Source: Melitaea cinxia (lineage: Eukaryota; Arthropoda; Insecta; Lepidoptera; Nymphalidae). Taken from it: DNA of 64,000 bases. The first letter of the stretch is position 1, and every line of letters starts with the position of its first letter. The notes below the pieces were generated by a model that had not been told where the DNA came from, did no database searches, and saw only the letters and a list, made by a program, of their open reading frames with translations. The stretch spans positions 6,563,326 to 6,627,325 of the forward strand of contig NC_059419.1 in the NCBI RefSeq assembly GCF_905220565.1. Direction: 5' to 3'. Shown here one piece after another: positions 33,939-45,715 of the stretch. The translations under genes were made by a program, and so were the position numbers.

Positions 33939-34697
33939 TTATTAGCAAACTTTGTTGATGTTTTGCAAATAAATAGCTTAAAGTATTTAAGAGGAGCAAT
34001 TTCGTAATCTCTCCAGGGGCGCTAAAACTTGAAATCCGACTCTGTGCCCATCAAATTAGTTTTCCATTTATACCTTGGTCAGACTTAGCGCATTCTAGCA
34101 TCGCGTAACTGTACTAAACTTTCTGTGCTTTATTAAAATGTTACCACATTGTCAAAAACTCGTTAGTACTAAATGTATGCAGGTTCTAATGTATTAATTA
34201 ATGTATATTTTTTAATCCTGATGTCTACATTATTCTCTAAAAAAAATTATACCGCTTTATTTATCACCACTTTTTATAAAGACCATATAAAGTTAAAACT
34301 TAGATTACTATTATCAAAAACGTATCGTAATCATCAAATCCTGTAGAAAATAAAAGGGCTTTTTTAAAATATTGGTACAAAGTATGAAATTGATACTACT
34401 GTTTCATATTCTAAAGCTAAACACACACATAATTTATTTTACTGTATAAGGTGATAAGGACTAGGTATGTCAATGATTTCGTACTTTATTTGTATAGATT
34501 TGTAGAGAGAATAAATAATATCAAATTATGTTTTTGTTATGACAGTTTATTTAAAGCTTTATTTAAAATAATAATTAGTAATTTCCTCTTCACGTTAATA
34601 CGAAGACACGCCATCAATTTTAAATATTTCGATCTTATAAATTATATGAAAACATAATCAAATTTAACCATTTAATAATTTGTATAAAAATACATAT
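33939..34697. other. AT-rich stretch without recognised genes
   Basis: Nothing recognised. Confidence 0.4.
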
Positions 34698-34724
34698 CGA
34701 CGGGTCCTACGCATAAGGTCGTAA
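34698..34724 (+). repeat. Left 27-bp terminal inverted repeat
   Basis: Exact reverse complement of 38281-38307. Its inner half, CATAAGGTCGTAA, is the motif repeated throughout the subterminal regions. Confidence 0.95.
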
Positions 34725-35072
34725 CATGTTTTTTGAGCAAAATTGTATTTTTGTGTCATTAGAACAATAATAAACCGTATTTAAGATTCCTGAAGTCAGA
34801 ATATTAATATCTTCTATAAATTATAAGTTTTTGAATTGCTAATAGTCTTAACATTAAAACGTTTCCGCGCATAAGGTCGCGCTGCTAGTTGCGATGATAT
34901 GCTCCGATCTATTGGACGGTGTCCGGGTCATTAAGAGCATAGTACCGACGTCGTATGACAAGATCGGAGTCTCCATTTTTAATGTTCAAAATAATATTAC
35001 TGTAAGTCAAATTTCTTTGTAGTTTTTGATTAATTTTAATTACTAACACTTATGCGATTATAAACCAATGTA

Positions 35073-37424
35073 ATGAGTAATGTACGTTCTTCAAAGATTT
35101 TAAAATTAGACTTAAATAAGCATAACCTAAGCAGTAAAATAGTAACGACTGGTGACAATCTTGGAAATGGTAAGTTTTATCGAATATTACTTTTATTATT
35201 AATAAATGTAGTTAATTAGCTATATAAAATTATCAAACGAATAAACTATACTAGTTATAGATAGTGTTTAATAGGGCTTGACGAAAAATAATACGGTCCG
35301 GCGCATAACATCGGTTTGGCCATGTTACGACTGTATGCGCCGTAGACCACCACTAGCAATGTGCTAGTTACGACTTTATACTGCGCTACAGTTTTATTCT
35401 AGAAGTCGTAACTTATAGTTACGACCATATGCTTGGTTATCATTTAAGGATAATGAAGCGCACAAAGTCGTATCACAGTCATACGACTTTATGCTTTGTT
35501 TAGAAATAAAGATACGATTTTTTGCTTTTTCAATAAAGCTTATAAATCCATTTTTAATGACATTTTAGTTCAATTACAATTGGATGATTAATGTAGCGAT
35601 TGTGCTTGTATAAAATAAGATTTTTGATTTCAAAATCACCGACGCTTAGGTGGTGGGTCTATTTCTCCTAATCGGCGTGGTGGTACCAAAACTATTGTCA
35701 TTGTTGATCAAATGAAACAGGAAGTTTTAAAGTATGTCAAAACGTTTTAGCCCATTGAATCCCATTATTTGCGCAAAGATTCTACTAAATTTACCTAGAC
35801 AGCGACCTTACATTCACAAAAATGTTTTCTTTATACAGTGAGTTGGTGTGCTACTGAAAATACAACGAAGAAAGCGACAAAGCTAAGAAAGTATCGTAAT
35901 ATAATAAAACAAAACTTTATTAATACCTCATTTCATAAACTGAAAAAGTATATCTTTAACGAATGCCATATATACTACACAAATAAAAATATAATGACTG
36001 AAGAAGATAAAAAAAAACAAGAAAATTACACGAGAAACCAGACTAAGACTAGAGAAATAAAGGAGAATGATAAAAAAGAAGCTATAGAGAGTGAACAAAA
36101 GAATAGTTATCGCGTGTTTTGATTATCAAAATATTTTATGTCTGTCCCCATCGCAATGTATGTTTATTTCATCATAAAAGAAATTTGTTAATTTATAATA
36201 TTACTGTTTTTGATCTTGCTCGTTGTGCAGGTTATAGTTACATGTGGCCTGAGATTAATGACAAACACGGGACATGTGAAGTAGCAAGCTGTTTATCTAA
36301 GTTTATTGAAACTAAAGTTAATGATGGTGCCAAGGAATTCAGGTTTTAGTCCAACAGTTGTGTCGGTCAAAACAGAAATTATATTGTGTTTGCTTTATAT
36401 ACTTATGCAGCAAGAAAGTATGGTAAATGGTAATAACAATATTTCATACGTTTTTAGAGGGTGAGCATATACAAATCGAAGCGAATTCCGTTTACGCTTT
36501 AATTGAGAGAAATGTCAAAAATAAGCTTATATATATCCCTGCGCATTGTTTTATTTGATTGATTTATTTATTTTATACTTTATTGTACACCACAAATATA
36601 TTACAAACAAAGCAGATAGTGAAGTACAATAGGCGGACTTATGGCTAATTAGCCATTTCTTCCAGACAACCCAGACTTAAAAAGGAAACCAATTATCAAA
36701 ATTGGGTAGGTTGTGTAGATGTATAATAAACTTACATACAAATTTCTACATTCTAATACTTATAGAAAATACACAAATAAATGAGTGAATGAATAAAAAT
36801 ATAATATAATTATATTCTATCATAAACTTATAAAGTATGTAAGCAATTCGTTAATAATAAGATTTTTAACGTGTTTTTTAAAAGTCAATAGCGATTTAGC
36901 CTCCCTTATGGCTAAGGACAGACTATTCCATAACTTAATAGCCTGAACAGTAAAACACTGACTAAAGTACTTGGATTTATGTATGGCTAGTTCCAGCACA
37001 AGTCTTAAAAACTTGAACTTAAAAGCTTTAGTAAGATGGCCGGAAGTTAACCCTCCCCGTTATAATGTAATTGAAATGATGTGTAGAAATTCGGCTACAA
37101 ATACAATAAACCAAAAAGCTAGGAGTGAAACTAGAGAAGTTCAGATAGTGTCGAGTAAACCCTATATTTTGAACTATCGTTATCACTTTAAAGATGAAAA
37201 TAATATGAGAATCATCGAGAAGAAAAAATGAAAATATTTTAAATACAGAAGTTTTAGTTCCATGTTACACTGATCAATTATATCCAATTATATCTGCAAA
37301 ATTTAATGATTTATTAAGTCTTTATCTAGGACGTACAATACTTCAAGAATTTCATAGTTTTTATCAACAGTTATCACACAGTGGCATTGGTGCAGAACAG
37401 AACAGTAGCCATTCATCTGACTAG
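35073..37424 (+). pseudogene. DUF7869-like transposase, decayed, two exons
   Basis: Proposed exon 1 is 35073-35169 (ATG, 32 codons) ending at a consensus donor G|GTAAGT. The acceptor is at CTTAG|GT (35650), which keeps frame. Recognisable family blocks in order: PIESHYLRKDST, an acidic/lysine-rich middle (MTEEDKKKQENY), KRNLLIYNITVFDLA, GYSYMWPEI, EVASCLSKFI, AKEFRF, NSCVGQNRN, ALIERNVKNKLIYIPA, then after a LINE insertion ALVRWPEVNPPRYNVIEM and a C-terminus ending at 37424. Insects carry many proteins of this make-up, now grouped under DUF7869; they are presumed transposases. Lesions: stops at 35748, 35796 and 36347, frameshift(s) near 36115-36150, and acidic residues expected in 'SDxC' and 'GDSxH' contexts replaced (NSC, ANSVY). 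Dead. The Cys-rich N-terminal region usual in relatives is not seen. Confidence 0.75.
36548..37020 (-). mobile_element. LINE 3' end inserted in the transposase gene
   Basis: Minus-strand jockey/CR1-type 3' end. A-rich tail and 'gtacaataaagtataaaa' lie at the left. A C-terminal reverse-transcriptase remnant at about 36860-36975 reads CFTVQAIKLWNSLSLAI and SLLTFKKHVKN. The 3' UTR ('ggcggacttatggctaatta', 'ttcttccagacaacccag') is shared with 48325-48455. It interrupts the transposase frame between LIYIPA and ALVRW. Confidence 0.75.
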
Positions 37425-37557
37425 TTTTCGTTTACTCATAAATAAATAAATATATTTGATTGTAAGATGTTTTTACTACTTATATTTATGTTAACCAGAC
37501 AGAGGTTATTGCTTATTTCGTTATTTAAGGTTTCTTTAAGTTGATTATAAGCATTCC

Positions 37558-37628
37558 ATCCATCCATCAGCCCTTACAAGTCAACTGCTGGACGTAGGTC
37601 TCCTTTAACGCTCGCCAGTCGCCACTCC
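37558..37628 (-). repeat. RTE-type 3' tail fragment
   Basis: 'caactgctggacgtaggtct' is the reverse of the RTE tail; 'gctcgccagtcgcc' continues it. Fragment only. Confidence 0.5.
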
Positions 37629-38280
37629 AAATATAACTATTAACTGTTGTATAATAAAATGATATTTCGGATTATCATAACAAAATATAGATTTATTTGA
37701 TTCACTTTTATTTTAATTGTTAGTGCAGCTAAAGACTGATTCTAGTTTAAAAATTTATTAACAACAAATTATATTTAATTATCAAATTAATGATTATCCT
37801 TCATATTTTTATGGATCAGTTTTAATTTTGTTTATTTCTTATATAAAAAAACTGTGGGGAACTAAGAAAATCTAATAATAATTATTTTAAAAAGTTGATT
37901 TTAGCTGAAATTTGTGATTTTTGTTCACCACGTAGCTTCTTACGACCCATTTCTTAGAGATATTATAAGAGATTACACGGAGCATAACGTCGTAACTCAA
38001 ACATACGACTTTATTCACAAAGTTAATAACAACCTGATCGAAAGCATAAGGTCGTAACAACAAGATACGACGTTTCTGCAATAAGTATAAAGTCGTAAGT
38101 AACTAAAATGAGTTATTTTTGTGTAAATATTAATTTTTATTTCATTTACAGTTTGGCATTATATTTTTAAGCGAATTATTGATCATATAAACTAGAAACA
38201 CTGATCAAAGATGTATCTGAAACGAACTTTAGCAGTGACGGTAATAGAAATGGCTCTCCTGTAAAAAACGTTTTTATGTA

Positions 38281-38307
38281 TTACGACCTTATGCGTAGGA
38301 CCCGTCG
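38281..38307 (-). repeat. Right 27-bp terminal inverted repeat
   Basis: Perfect complement of 34698-34724, followed by ATATAA. Confidence 0.95.
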
Positions 38308-39772
38308 ATATAAATTTTTGTTTCTTTCATATATTTTCATAAATATTATCCTCTACATTTTCTGACAATCGCATTAAAATCTTTGCTTGACATCAGTGTT
38401 GTGATAGCTTCAGGGTTAATGCACTTCTATTAAGATATTCTAGACTACGTGATCTTTTATAGCCTATATCTATCAAAGCTTTCGAAGTCGCAAAGGTTTT
38501 TAGAATTAACTTTGTAGACCCTGTGCCAAACAAATTCTACAGGTTTCCAAAATGTTTAGTATAGTCTTCATTGTAATTCAATATGCACTGTACTATACAT
38601 ATATTGAAAAACTGTAGAGCTATCAAACCTTTATAAGTACAAAATTTCAGAAAAAGAAATCAAAAAGCTATGAGAAAAAAATAATATTATTATTATTTGA
38701 TTATGAAATTTGATGATGAATTGTTGCTCACCGAACAGAACACGTGTGCATTTATCATTTTGTCAAACTATTTCATGTCTTTCTTCTAATTCGAGTTGAG
38801 ATCATATCAGATCGTCTGTGGAAGCCAATCAGCTAGTTTTATTGCCGTTTTGCTATGCATTGCTGGTCGGAACGTTAATTTCGAATTTTATGTACCTAAT
38901 CGTAAAAAGGGATTAGATTTTTATTGAGAACAATGAAAAAATAATTATTCCATGAACGTTGTAATTAAAATTTAATTTTCTTTTTATTTATAGTATACTG
39001 TTGTAATAGATAAAACAATACGAAATCAAATAACATCAAGTGGATTTAGTACACGTTAAATTTACTAATATTATGTACCAGATAATGTCAAAATTGTATC
39101 TAATGTAAAGATTAATTAGAGAAATCCGCTGATCCAAACAGATTGGAAATACATATTTGTAAATAAATACATAATTAGTTATGTTACTTACATTTATATT
39201 GAGAATACGTTGGAAACTAAAATTGAATTAACTTTGAAAAATCTTTAAATTTTATTTTTTGGAATATTTTTAATAGCAATATTTAAAAAAAAAATATACA
39301 GAATAAGTCACTAACACTTGCATCGTATCCATTTATAAAAACATGTACCATTATTGTTTGTATGTAACGTGTTGAAATAAACACATCTTATCTGGCAATG
39401 ATTCGAATTGTCACAGCACTCCTTTAAAGCGATAGCAATAAAGTGTTGCCATAAACAACAGCCGCATCTGGCGTCCTGCGATATGTCTTAACGATGTGCT
39501 ATAACTTCTTGTATCTAAGGCCGCGATGTTTGTTAGGTGGAAGCAAGAGCGCGAATTAATATTATGTTAAGGAAAGGAACAAATTATTATCTTCACTTAA
39601 TCTAGCTGGATATAGGATGAAAAGATAACTTTTGTTACTTTGACTAAAGTAGAGTAAAGTAATTTAGGCTTTCCGACTAACCGTATAACTCAAACCTGTA
39701 GTGGCTTGTTTCAATCTTTCTATAAAATACATGTAACACATGTTACGAAAACTGTGAATTATATAATAAGAA
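38308..39772. other. AT-rich stretch; block at 39410-39560
   Basis: No gene or repeat recognised. 39410-39560 is compositionally distinct ('gttgccataaacaacagccg', 'catctggcgtcctgcgatat') and contains CCATAAA-type Hox-like sites; it may be a conserved non-coding element, unproven. Confidence 0.3.
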
Positions 39773-39875
39773 CCAACCCGTAGTGGAGCAGCGTGGTGGA
39801 TTAAGCTCCAATCCCTCTCCAACGTGAAAAAAGAGGCCTATACGCAGCAGTGGGGTGATACAGGCTGAATGCAAG
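39773..39875 (+). mobile_element. SINE family A, 5'-truncated
   Basis: Last 100 bp of the SINE ('gtagtggagcagcgtggtgg', 'ggcctatacgcagcagtggg'), flanked by AATAAGAA at 39765-39772 and 39876-39883 as target duplication. Confidence 0.85.
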
Positions 39876-40163
39876 AATAAGAAGAACGTAAAAATAATTG
39901 AAATATCAATTTCAACACAGTTACATTAAAAGTAACTAAGAAAAGTAAATTTTATTTTACTTATGATAAAAATAATAAAATGTCAAAATACCAATATAAT
40001 TTATATATGAAGATTAATAGTGACAAAAATGTATACATTATTACTATTAGTATCAAATTAGTATGTCATCACGATATTTAACGTTACCAATATTGATCTA
40101 TCACAGCACATTTAAGTAAAATTAAATGTCATTGTTTCGTGATGTTTACGCGAGTTTCACTCA

Positions 40164-40301
40164 TTATAGTAAAACAACTTTTTCGGATTTTATCGCGGGA
40201 GGTTCTCCCGTGATCATGGTTGCTGTAAAGTATCCGAAACGTCGGGCATTTAAAAACCCTAATAAACCGCGATAAAATCCGAAAAAGTCGTTTTATTATA
40301 A
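40164..40301. mobile_element. MITE with about 35-bp inverted ends
   Basis: Arms 40164-40198 and 40267-40301 pair with two mismatches (core 'ctttttcggattttatcgcg'). The 68-bp centre contains an inner palindrome 'gggaggttctcccg' and 'ccgaaacgtcgggcatttaa'. The ends begin TTATA. Non-coding. Confidence 0.8.
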
Positions 40302-42124
40302 GCAAATGTCATTAAAAAGTCGGTACGGCAATAGGAATTTAAATTGTGTTCCGCGCTCGCTTCCGCTTGATCAATGTAATCGTAACATCATTTGATATGT
40401 TACAATAATATTTATAATTAAAATGTTTATCAAGATATTGAAATTGTTTAACACATTTCATCACATAGTTACAGTTAAATCAAATGTTTTAGCTTTCTGA
40501 TAAGTAAACCACATTTGTAATAATTAGTATTATCAGAATGAACGTAATAATTAATTAACACGTAATACAAGATAACTTGCACGACTTTATTTAATGCTAT
40601 GAGCAGGACCGAGATAAAATAGAACATGACTTTCTGTGATGATTATATTACTTTGCGAAAAAAACATCAAAAATCAGAGGGTTTGAAACTTTGAGAGTGG
40701 CAAGTCTTAAGACATAAATGTTCAGCTTTATAGCTGTAAAACAAATAACATTTAAGCGTTTCGACTGACCACAATGTAGGTCCTATTACAAATATATGTA
40801 TTTGTAAAATATACGTAGATTTCTGCTAGAACAAAAACTTTAGAAGAAATATGAATAAAATACTTACAAATTAAAATATTTTACGGAATAGTAATTATTA
40901 TTAATGAACTACATGTGCCCCGAGGTTTCACATGCATTCCTCGCTAAGTAGCCTATCCAACATAGAAAGAGTTTTTCAATTCGAACCAGTAGCTTCTAAA
41001 AATACCACGTTTAAACAAACAAACAAATTTTTCAACTTTATAATACCTATTAGTATAGATTTAGTGACAAACATATTTCTACCACAAATTTCCAAAATTC
41101 CACACCGGCATTCTTATACGAATATTCCAGAATCTGAATGTGGAATGAAGCTAATTCCACAGGTAAAATCATTCCTAAACAAACAGAACACCGTTTAAAT
41201 TTCGAATATATTTAACATTTAGCTGAGAATTTCATAACAACATATCCCCATATGAATCGTGTGCATGTTACTATTGTAATTTGTATAGAAGTCGTACAAC
41301 ATTCCGCATAACTCGCGGTTACTCTAATACGCGGTGGACAATGGTATCGCATGCATGGCATTCCTGTACAGGTGGACAATACTAACAATTAATGCGGTCG
41401 TGACGTCATATTTACACAGGGACGAATTTAAAAATTTCCATACATATGTATCATTTGTTTATAATTTCGAGAACAGTAGATTATGTTGTTTCATGTTTTC
41501 GTTTGTATATATACATGTTTGCTGTGTTATATATAAGACACATCTCGCAGATTTACTCATATGATTTTGTTAGGGTAAAATTTCATCATTAAAACTTTAC
41601 AGATCGTGCACTATTAAGTAATTACTCATGTTGTTCAAATGTTTATATAATAACTATACTGTATATAATATAGCATATAACCTTTCAAAAAGGCCCGTAA
41701 GCTTTCATACACAATATGAATCCTAATTGAATCACTTGATCTTAAGATTAGGATGTTGAACGTAACAAACAAACTCATCAGCTTTGTGGCATTAAGTATA
41801 GATAAACACGAGCTTAAGTACGGCCCTGATAATTATATTAATTAGGGTGAGCACACGCGACTGATTTCACAATTAGTCTTTTTAATTTCCCTTCTAATGT
41901 AACGTGTATTTTAATCTACAATTACATTTGTAACTTAAAGTGCCAACCCTAATTTGTTTATGTACATACTTTGTGCCATTATGTTACGTACGTTTTGTTT
42001 TATGTAAACAATAAGATCAGTTTCTTTGAAGATATATGTATTTTAATTATCTCCTTCAGCAGCCCCTAATAGATTGAAAATTATAATTTACAGGTTTTGA
42101 ATACACTATATAAACATCCAGACT
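40302..42124. other. AT-rich stretch without recognised genes
   Basis: Open frames at 40932-41198 and 41334-41564 have no recognisable motifs, and AT-rich codon use suggests chance. TGACGTCA occurs at 41401-41408. Confidence 0.4.
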
Positions 42125-42250
42125 GCGATAACTATCTATGTCCGCGCTTCATCCTGTAGTAGGAGAAGGATTAGAGAAATTGAACCCGCAATCGTCGGTG
42201 TTTAGGCGCCGGTGACACGGCACACGCACAATTACACCAGAGCGGTCGTC
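42125..42250 (-). mobile_element. SINE family A, internally deleted
   Basis: Reverse tail/body ('gtaggagaaggattagagaa') joined to the head ('ttgaacccgcaatcg', 'caattacaccagagcggtcg'). Confidence 0.65.
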
Positions 42251-42254
42251 AGTC

Positions 42255-42375
42255 ATCAAACTTCTATATAATTCATACCAATGTTTGACATAAGCGGGAT
42301 CGAACCAGCTGCTGCTAATACAAAAACCATAAACCGCTACGCCAACGATACCCTTAAAATCAATATAAAACATTT
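42255..42375 (-). mobile_element. SINE tRNA-like head
   Basis: Minus strand: 'gttggcgtagcggtttatgg' and B box 'ctggttcgatcccgc'. Lies next to the previous SINE and points the same way; no body recognised. Confidence 0.6.
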
Positions 42376-42718
42376 AGCAGATGTTCTTGATTCCACTTAA
42401 AAAGGGGTCAATGCACTTGTCCCCAAACTTAGCGATCATTTTTATGAGTGTTTACATTAATTTATGACCGGCCGTGTCCACAACGCTTACGACTAATTTC
42501 GTGACTTTTTGGACATTAAGGGGAAAAATAGACATTCATTTTTATAATAGGGAAAGTTTATCCAAAACGAAAGCGGAACGCTAAGGCTCAAGATTTTTGT
42601 CTTAATTAATAGTATCATAACTACGTAATTTGGTCATTCTCTTTCTCTTATAACGTTTTCTCTCATGACGTTAGTCCTATAGAATACTTTAAAGTCCCAT
42701 AAACTGTTATATGTAATA
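42376..42718. other. Candidate conserved non-coding block
   Basis: No gene. 42380-42560 has balanced composition ('aaggggtcaatgcacttgtc', 'tttatgaccggccgtgtcca') and several TTTATGA/TTTTATA Hox-like words. Speculative. Confidence 0.25.
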
Positions 42719-43038
42719 TTAGCTGACTCGGAAAACGTTGTCTTGCCGCTAAACGCTATTTAGAAATAGGAGTTGGTGGAAGAAGTGTGAAAATTTAGGG
42801 TTGTATGTATTTTTCAACGCCAAATCATAATAAAATAAAAAATAAATAATTTATCTAAAAATTTAAAAAATAAATAAATTGGGGTGGACTACCCTTAACA
42901 TTTAGGGGGGCGAAAAATACATGTTGTTCGATTCTCAGACCTACCCAATATGCACACAAAATTTCATGAGACGATTCTCAAGCCGTTTCGGAGGAGTTTA
43001 ACTACAAACACCTCGATACGAGAATTTTATATATTAGA
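42719..43038 (-). mobile_element. Non-autonomous Helitron, family 2, 320 bp
   Basis: Read on the minus strand: A|TCTAATATATAAAATTCTCG ... 'ccgagtcagCTAA|T'. Both termini and the A|T insertion site fit Helitron rules. It is longer than the 210-bp copies at 10904 and 58579, keeping a middle part with 'attggggtggactaccctta' (plus strand). Confidence 0.85.
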
Positions 43039-43544
43039 TTTAGCATTGACACGCGCTAATCTTGAGAGCTATTACCTAGATTGATTTTACAAATTATATT
43101 ATACTAGGAAGCTTAGAAGCTTATAAGGAAGCTTAGAAGAGCTTTGAGAGCTTTATTTGGAAGTTTTAAAAGAATAACTAATAATAAGCTAGATTTTCGC
43201 TTTGAGACATCTTTTTATTGAAGTAGATCACAGCAGGAAGCAGCAGAGGTAGCCTAACAAAGATTCAAATCTAGATAATAATGCTTTAAAGTAGAGGTTT
43301 TTTGGGGGGAGTAAGATGATCAGAACTTCTGGAGAGGTTCGATGCTTAGAGCAGACGTATCTTGTCTAGCCAATAAGGAGCACTATTTAATTTGGTGTAT
43401 TTGTTCGGAAGTAATGAGTGGACATACATTTCGACGATTAATATGTATTTATATGTAATAGTGGCCACCCAGTGGTCGAAATTTACCATATATAATTTAA
43501 ATTATAAGTTTGAACTTTATTAAGGTTCTTTTGTCAAAAACATG
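43039..43544. other. AT-rich stretch; small tandem repeat
   Basis: Opens with a fragment of Helitron family 3 ('gacacgcgctaatcttgaga'). 43105-43150 has imperfect repeats of 'ggaagcttagaag'. Nothing else recognised. Confidence 0.4.
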
Positions 43545-43692
43545 GTAGTGTATATAATGTTTTTTTTTTATATAATGTATTTTTTATGCATAATTTAAAA
43601 AAAAACTATTCTATGTATAAACAATAAGTGTGCGAAATTTCATTCTCCTTTTATAAGGGGGTACAAAGTACTTCTTGCTTCACGTCTTAATA
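43545..43692 (-). repeat. MITE-like repeat, copy 2
   Basis: Reverse of 14070-14240: 'gtgtgcgaaatttcattctc', 'gggggtacaaagtacttctt', 'gcttcacgt'. Confidence 0.55.
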
Positions 43693-44574
43693 TATATTAC
43701 AATAATCGTAAGGCAGCTTTTAAATAGACAAATTTAGTATGCTACTCGGTTAGAACTCTTCTCCTATCACAACTGAACAATATACAACGGCGTCAGAACT
43801 CTACGCTACTACGATCAAGTAAAACCACGAGACATGACTAAATCTATCCGTTATCAGTGTGAACACGATTCAGACAAAGACAAGTAGATGTATGTAAGAG
43901 GCATTGACAGAAAACTTCATAGAGGCGTAGTATATACAAAATTTGAGTTTTTTCGAATAATAATAATTGCCAGAGATATTATATACGAGTGTATATATAT
44001 ATTTATGTGTTTTATATATTTTTTAAATATATTATATAATAATTGCCTAAGAATATGTTATATATGCCTGACATATTTATATATGAAACAATATATAATT
44101 CACATACAACAAACTAATTACTAGCTAATTTTTACTATATTATATTTCTTTTTTATGTACTGTTTACACTATACCTTATTTAAACGTTGACGACCACAGT
44201 TTAACTTTTGTGCTATTTTTTTTCTATGATGTATAAACTTATACCTATTCCAAATAAATAAAATATGAAGTGTGATTTTATAGACAAGTAAGGAACAAAC
44301 AGACCACTGAAGTCTGATGATTATCACCGTCCAAGAATATTAGCAGCTTCAGTAGCTACAAAACAGTTATTCAAAGATGAAGAACAAGTTTTTCCCCTTT
44401 TCTTTTTGAGTTTCTCACAAATATAAAGTTTGTTATTAAACCTTATTTGAATTAGTCGTAGTTAGTAGTTTAGTTTATATAGGATGTAACGAATTTACTT
44501 TAGTTACGTAATAACATATTGAATATCTATTTAATCCTATTCTTATTTTAAATTAGTGTTATTTAACTTTACAT
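43693..44574. other. AT-rich stretch without recognised genes
   Basis: Nothing recognised. The open frame 43888-44124 is Ile/Tyr-rich translation of AT repeats. Confidence 0.4.
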
Positions 44575-44895
44575 GCTCAACAACCGCTCTGGTCTAGTGG
44601 TGCGAATAGTCGCCTAAAACACCGACGGGTTACGCGGTCGATTCCTGCTTGAAATAGTGTACAAATATTACTTTCTCGTTTCGGTGTCTGTCCTTGTGGG
44701 TCTCCCCACCGTGCCTTGGAGAGCAAATTAAGCATCGGTCCCGGTTGTTATCATAAATACCTGATAAGCGATCGTTACTCACAGTAGAGAACATATCCGC
44801 CAATACGCAGTGGAGCAGCTTGGTGGATTAAACACCAATCCTACTACCCGGAGATAGAGGCCCATGCCCAGCAGTGGGATGTTACAGGCTGAATA
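44575..44895 (+). mobile_element. SINE family A, full length
   Basis: Head 'caaccgctctggtctagtgg' with B-box-like 'gcggtcgattcctgc', body 'ccaccgtgccttggagagca', tail 'ggcccatgcccagcagtggg' and 'caggctgaatacga'. No clear target duplication. Confidence 0.85.
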
Positions 44896-45715
44896 CGAAC
44901 ATTACATTAGTTATTTATTATAGTCACCTAAAATTGTACTAAGTTTAAAAAAATAAATTCAAACTCAAAAAAAAACATATTTAACGTTTGACATATTTAT
45001 ACTTTCTTCATTTAAATCATCATGGACACAAACTTTTAACTAGCACCCAGACGAGCAGCGTGGCATCGTTAGGTCTAGCTTAATTGAAATTAACTCTATA
45101 ATTAAAGATTTGCAAGCAGCTACCTACGTTAATTATATTATTTTAATCATTATGTTATACTATTACAGTAAGATTATTTAATATAATGTCACCAAGTGTA
45201 TACCAGCTATATTTAAGCCAAAGTAAATTGTATATCAAACATAAAGCTGTATTTAGACGAGTGAATTCAACATATCCAAGCAAACAGAAACAGTTCAGCG
45301 TAATGAGACGGAACCGTGTGCGCGTGACGGTACGACTTTATTATTTGATAGGTTTACGTCGTATTTGTTAAGCGGTGATATACTGTACGATGACAAACTA
45401 CATCTTTTATAATAAAATTGGATTGATAGGATAGCGCTGTATTAGCTATGCTGTGTTTAGTTATACAACATCGAACTCTACCTTTTAATTTAAAAATTTG
45501 TTGGTCTAAACCAAGTAAATGACAGTAAGTCTTTTATAAAAAAATTAAATAAATTCTTATATTCTTATTCTCTTTTCATTTTACATTTATATTTTAATTT
45601 AAAGACCCCCCCCCCTCCCCCCGAAACCGTTTATTGCGGCGGAATTTATTTACGGCTAATTTAAATAATCTGTTTTTGATTTTGCTTATAATTTTTTATA
45701 TATATGAAAAAGGAG
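44896..45715. other. AT-rich stretch without recognised genes
   Basis: Nothing recognised apart from a C-rich run at 45605-45621. Confidence 0.4.

Larger units (their letters stand above)
34698..38307 (+). mobile_element. DNA transposon with DUF7869-like transposase
   Basis: A 3610-bp element bounded by perfect 27-bp inverted ends beginning CGACGGGTCCTACGCA. ATAT lies immediately outside both ends; because ATAT is its own complement it may be a 4-bp target duplication or part of the inverted end. Between the ends are a decayed two-exon transposase gene on the plus strand and many copies of a subterminal motif like GCATAAGGTCGTAAC in both orientations (34704, 34867, 35296-35510, 37975-38100, 38281). 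A LINE fragment and an RTE tail are nested inside, so the copy is old. Superfamily not assigned. Confidence 0.85.

Noticed and set aside
40932..41198. 88-codon plus-strand open frame
   Set aside because: No domain or signal recognised and no supporting context; consistent with chance, although a species-restricted peptide cannot be excluded by eye.
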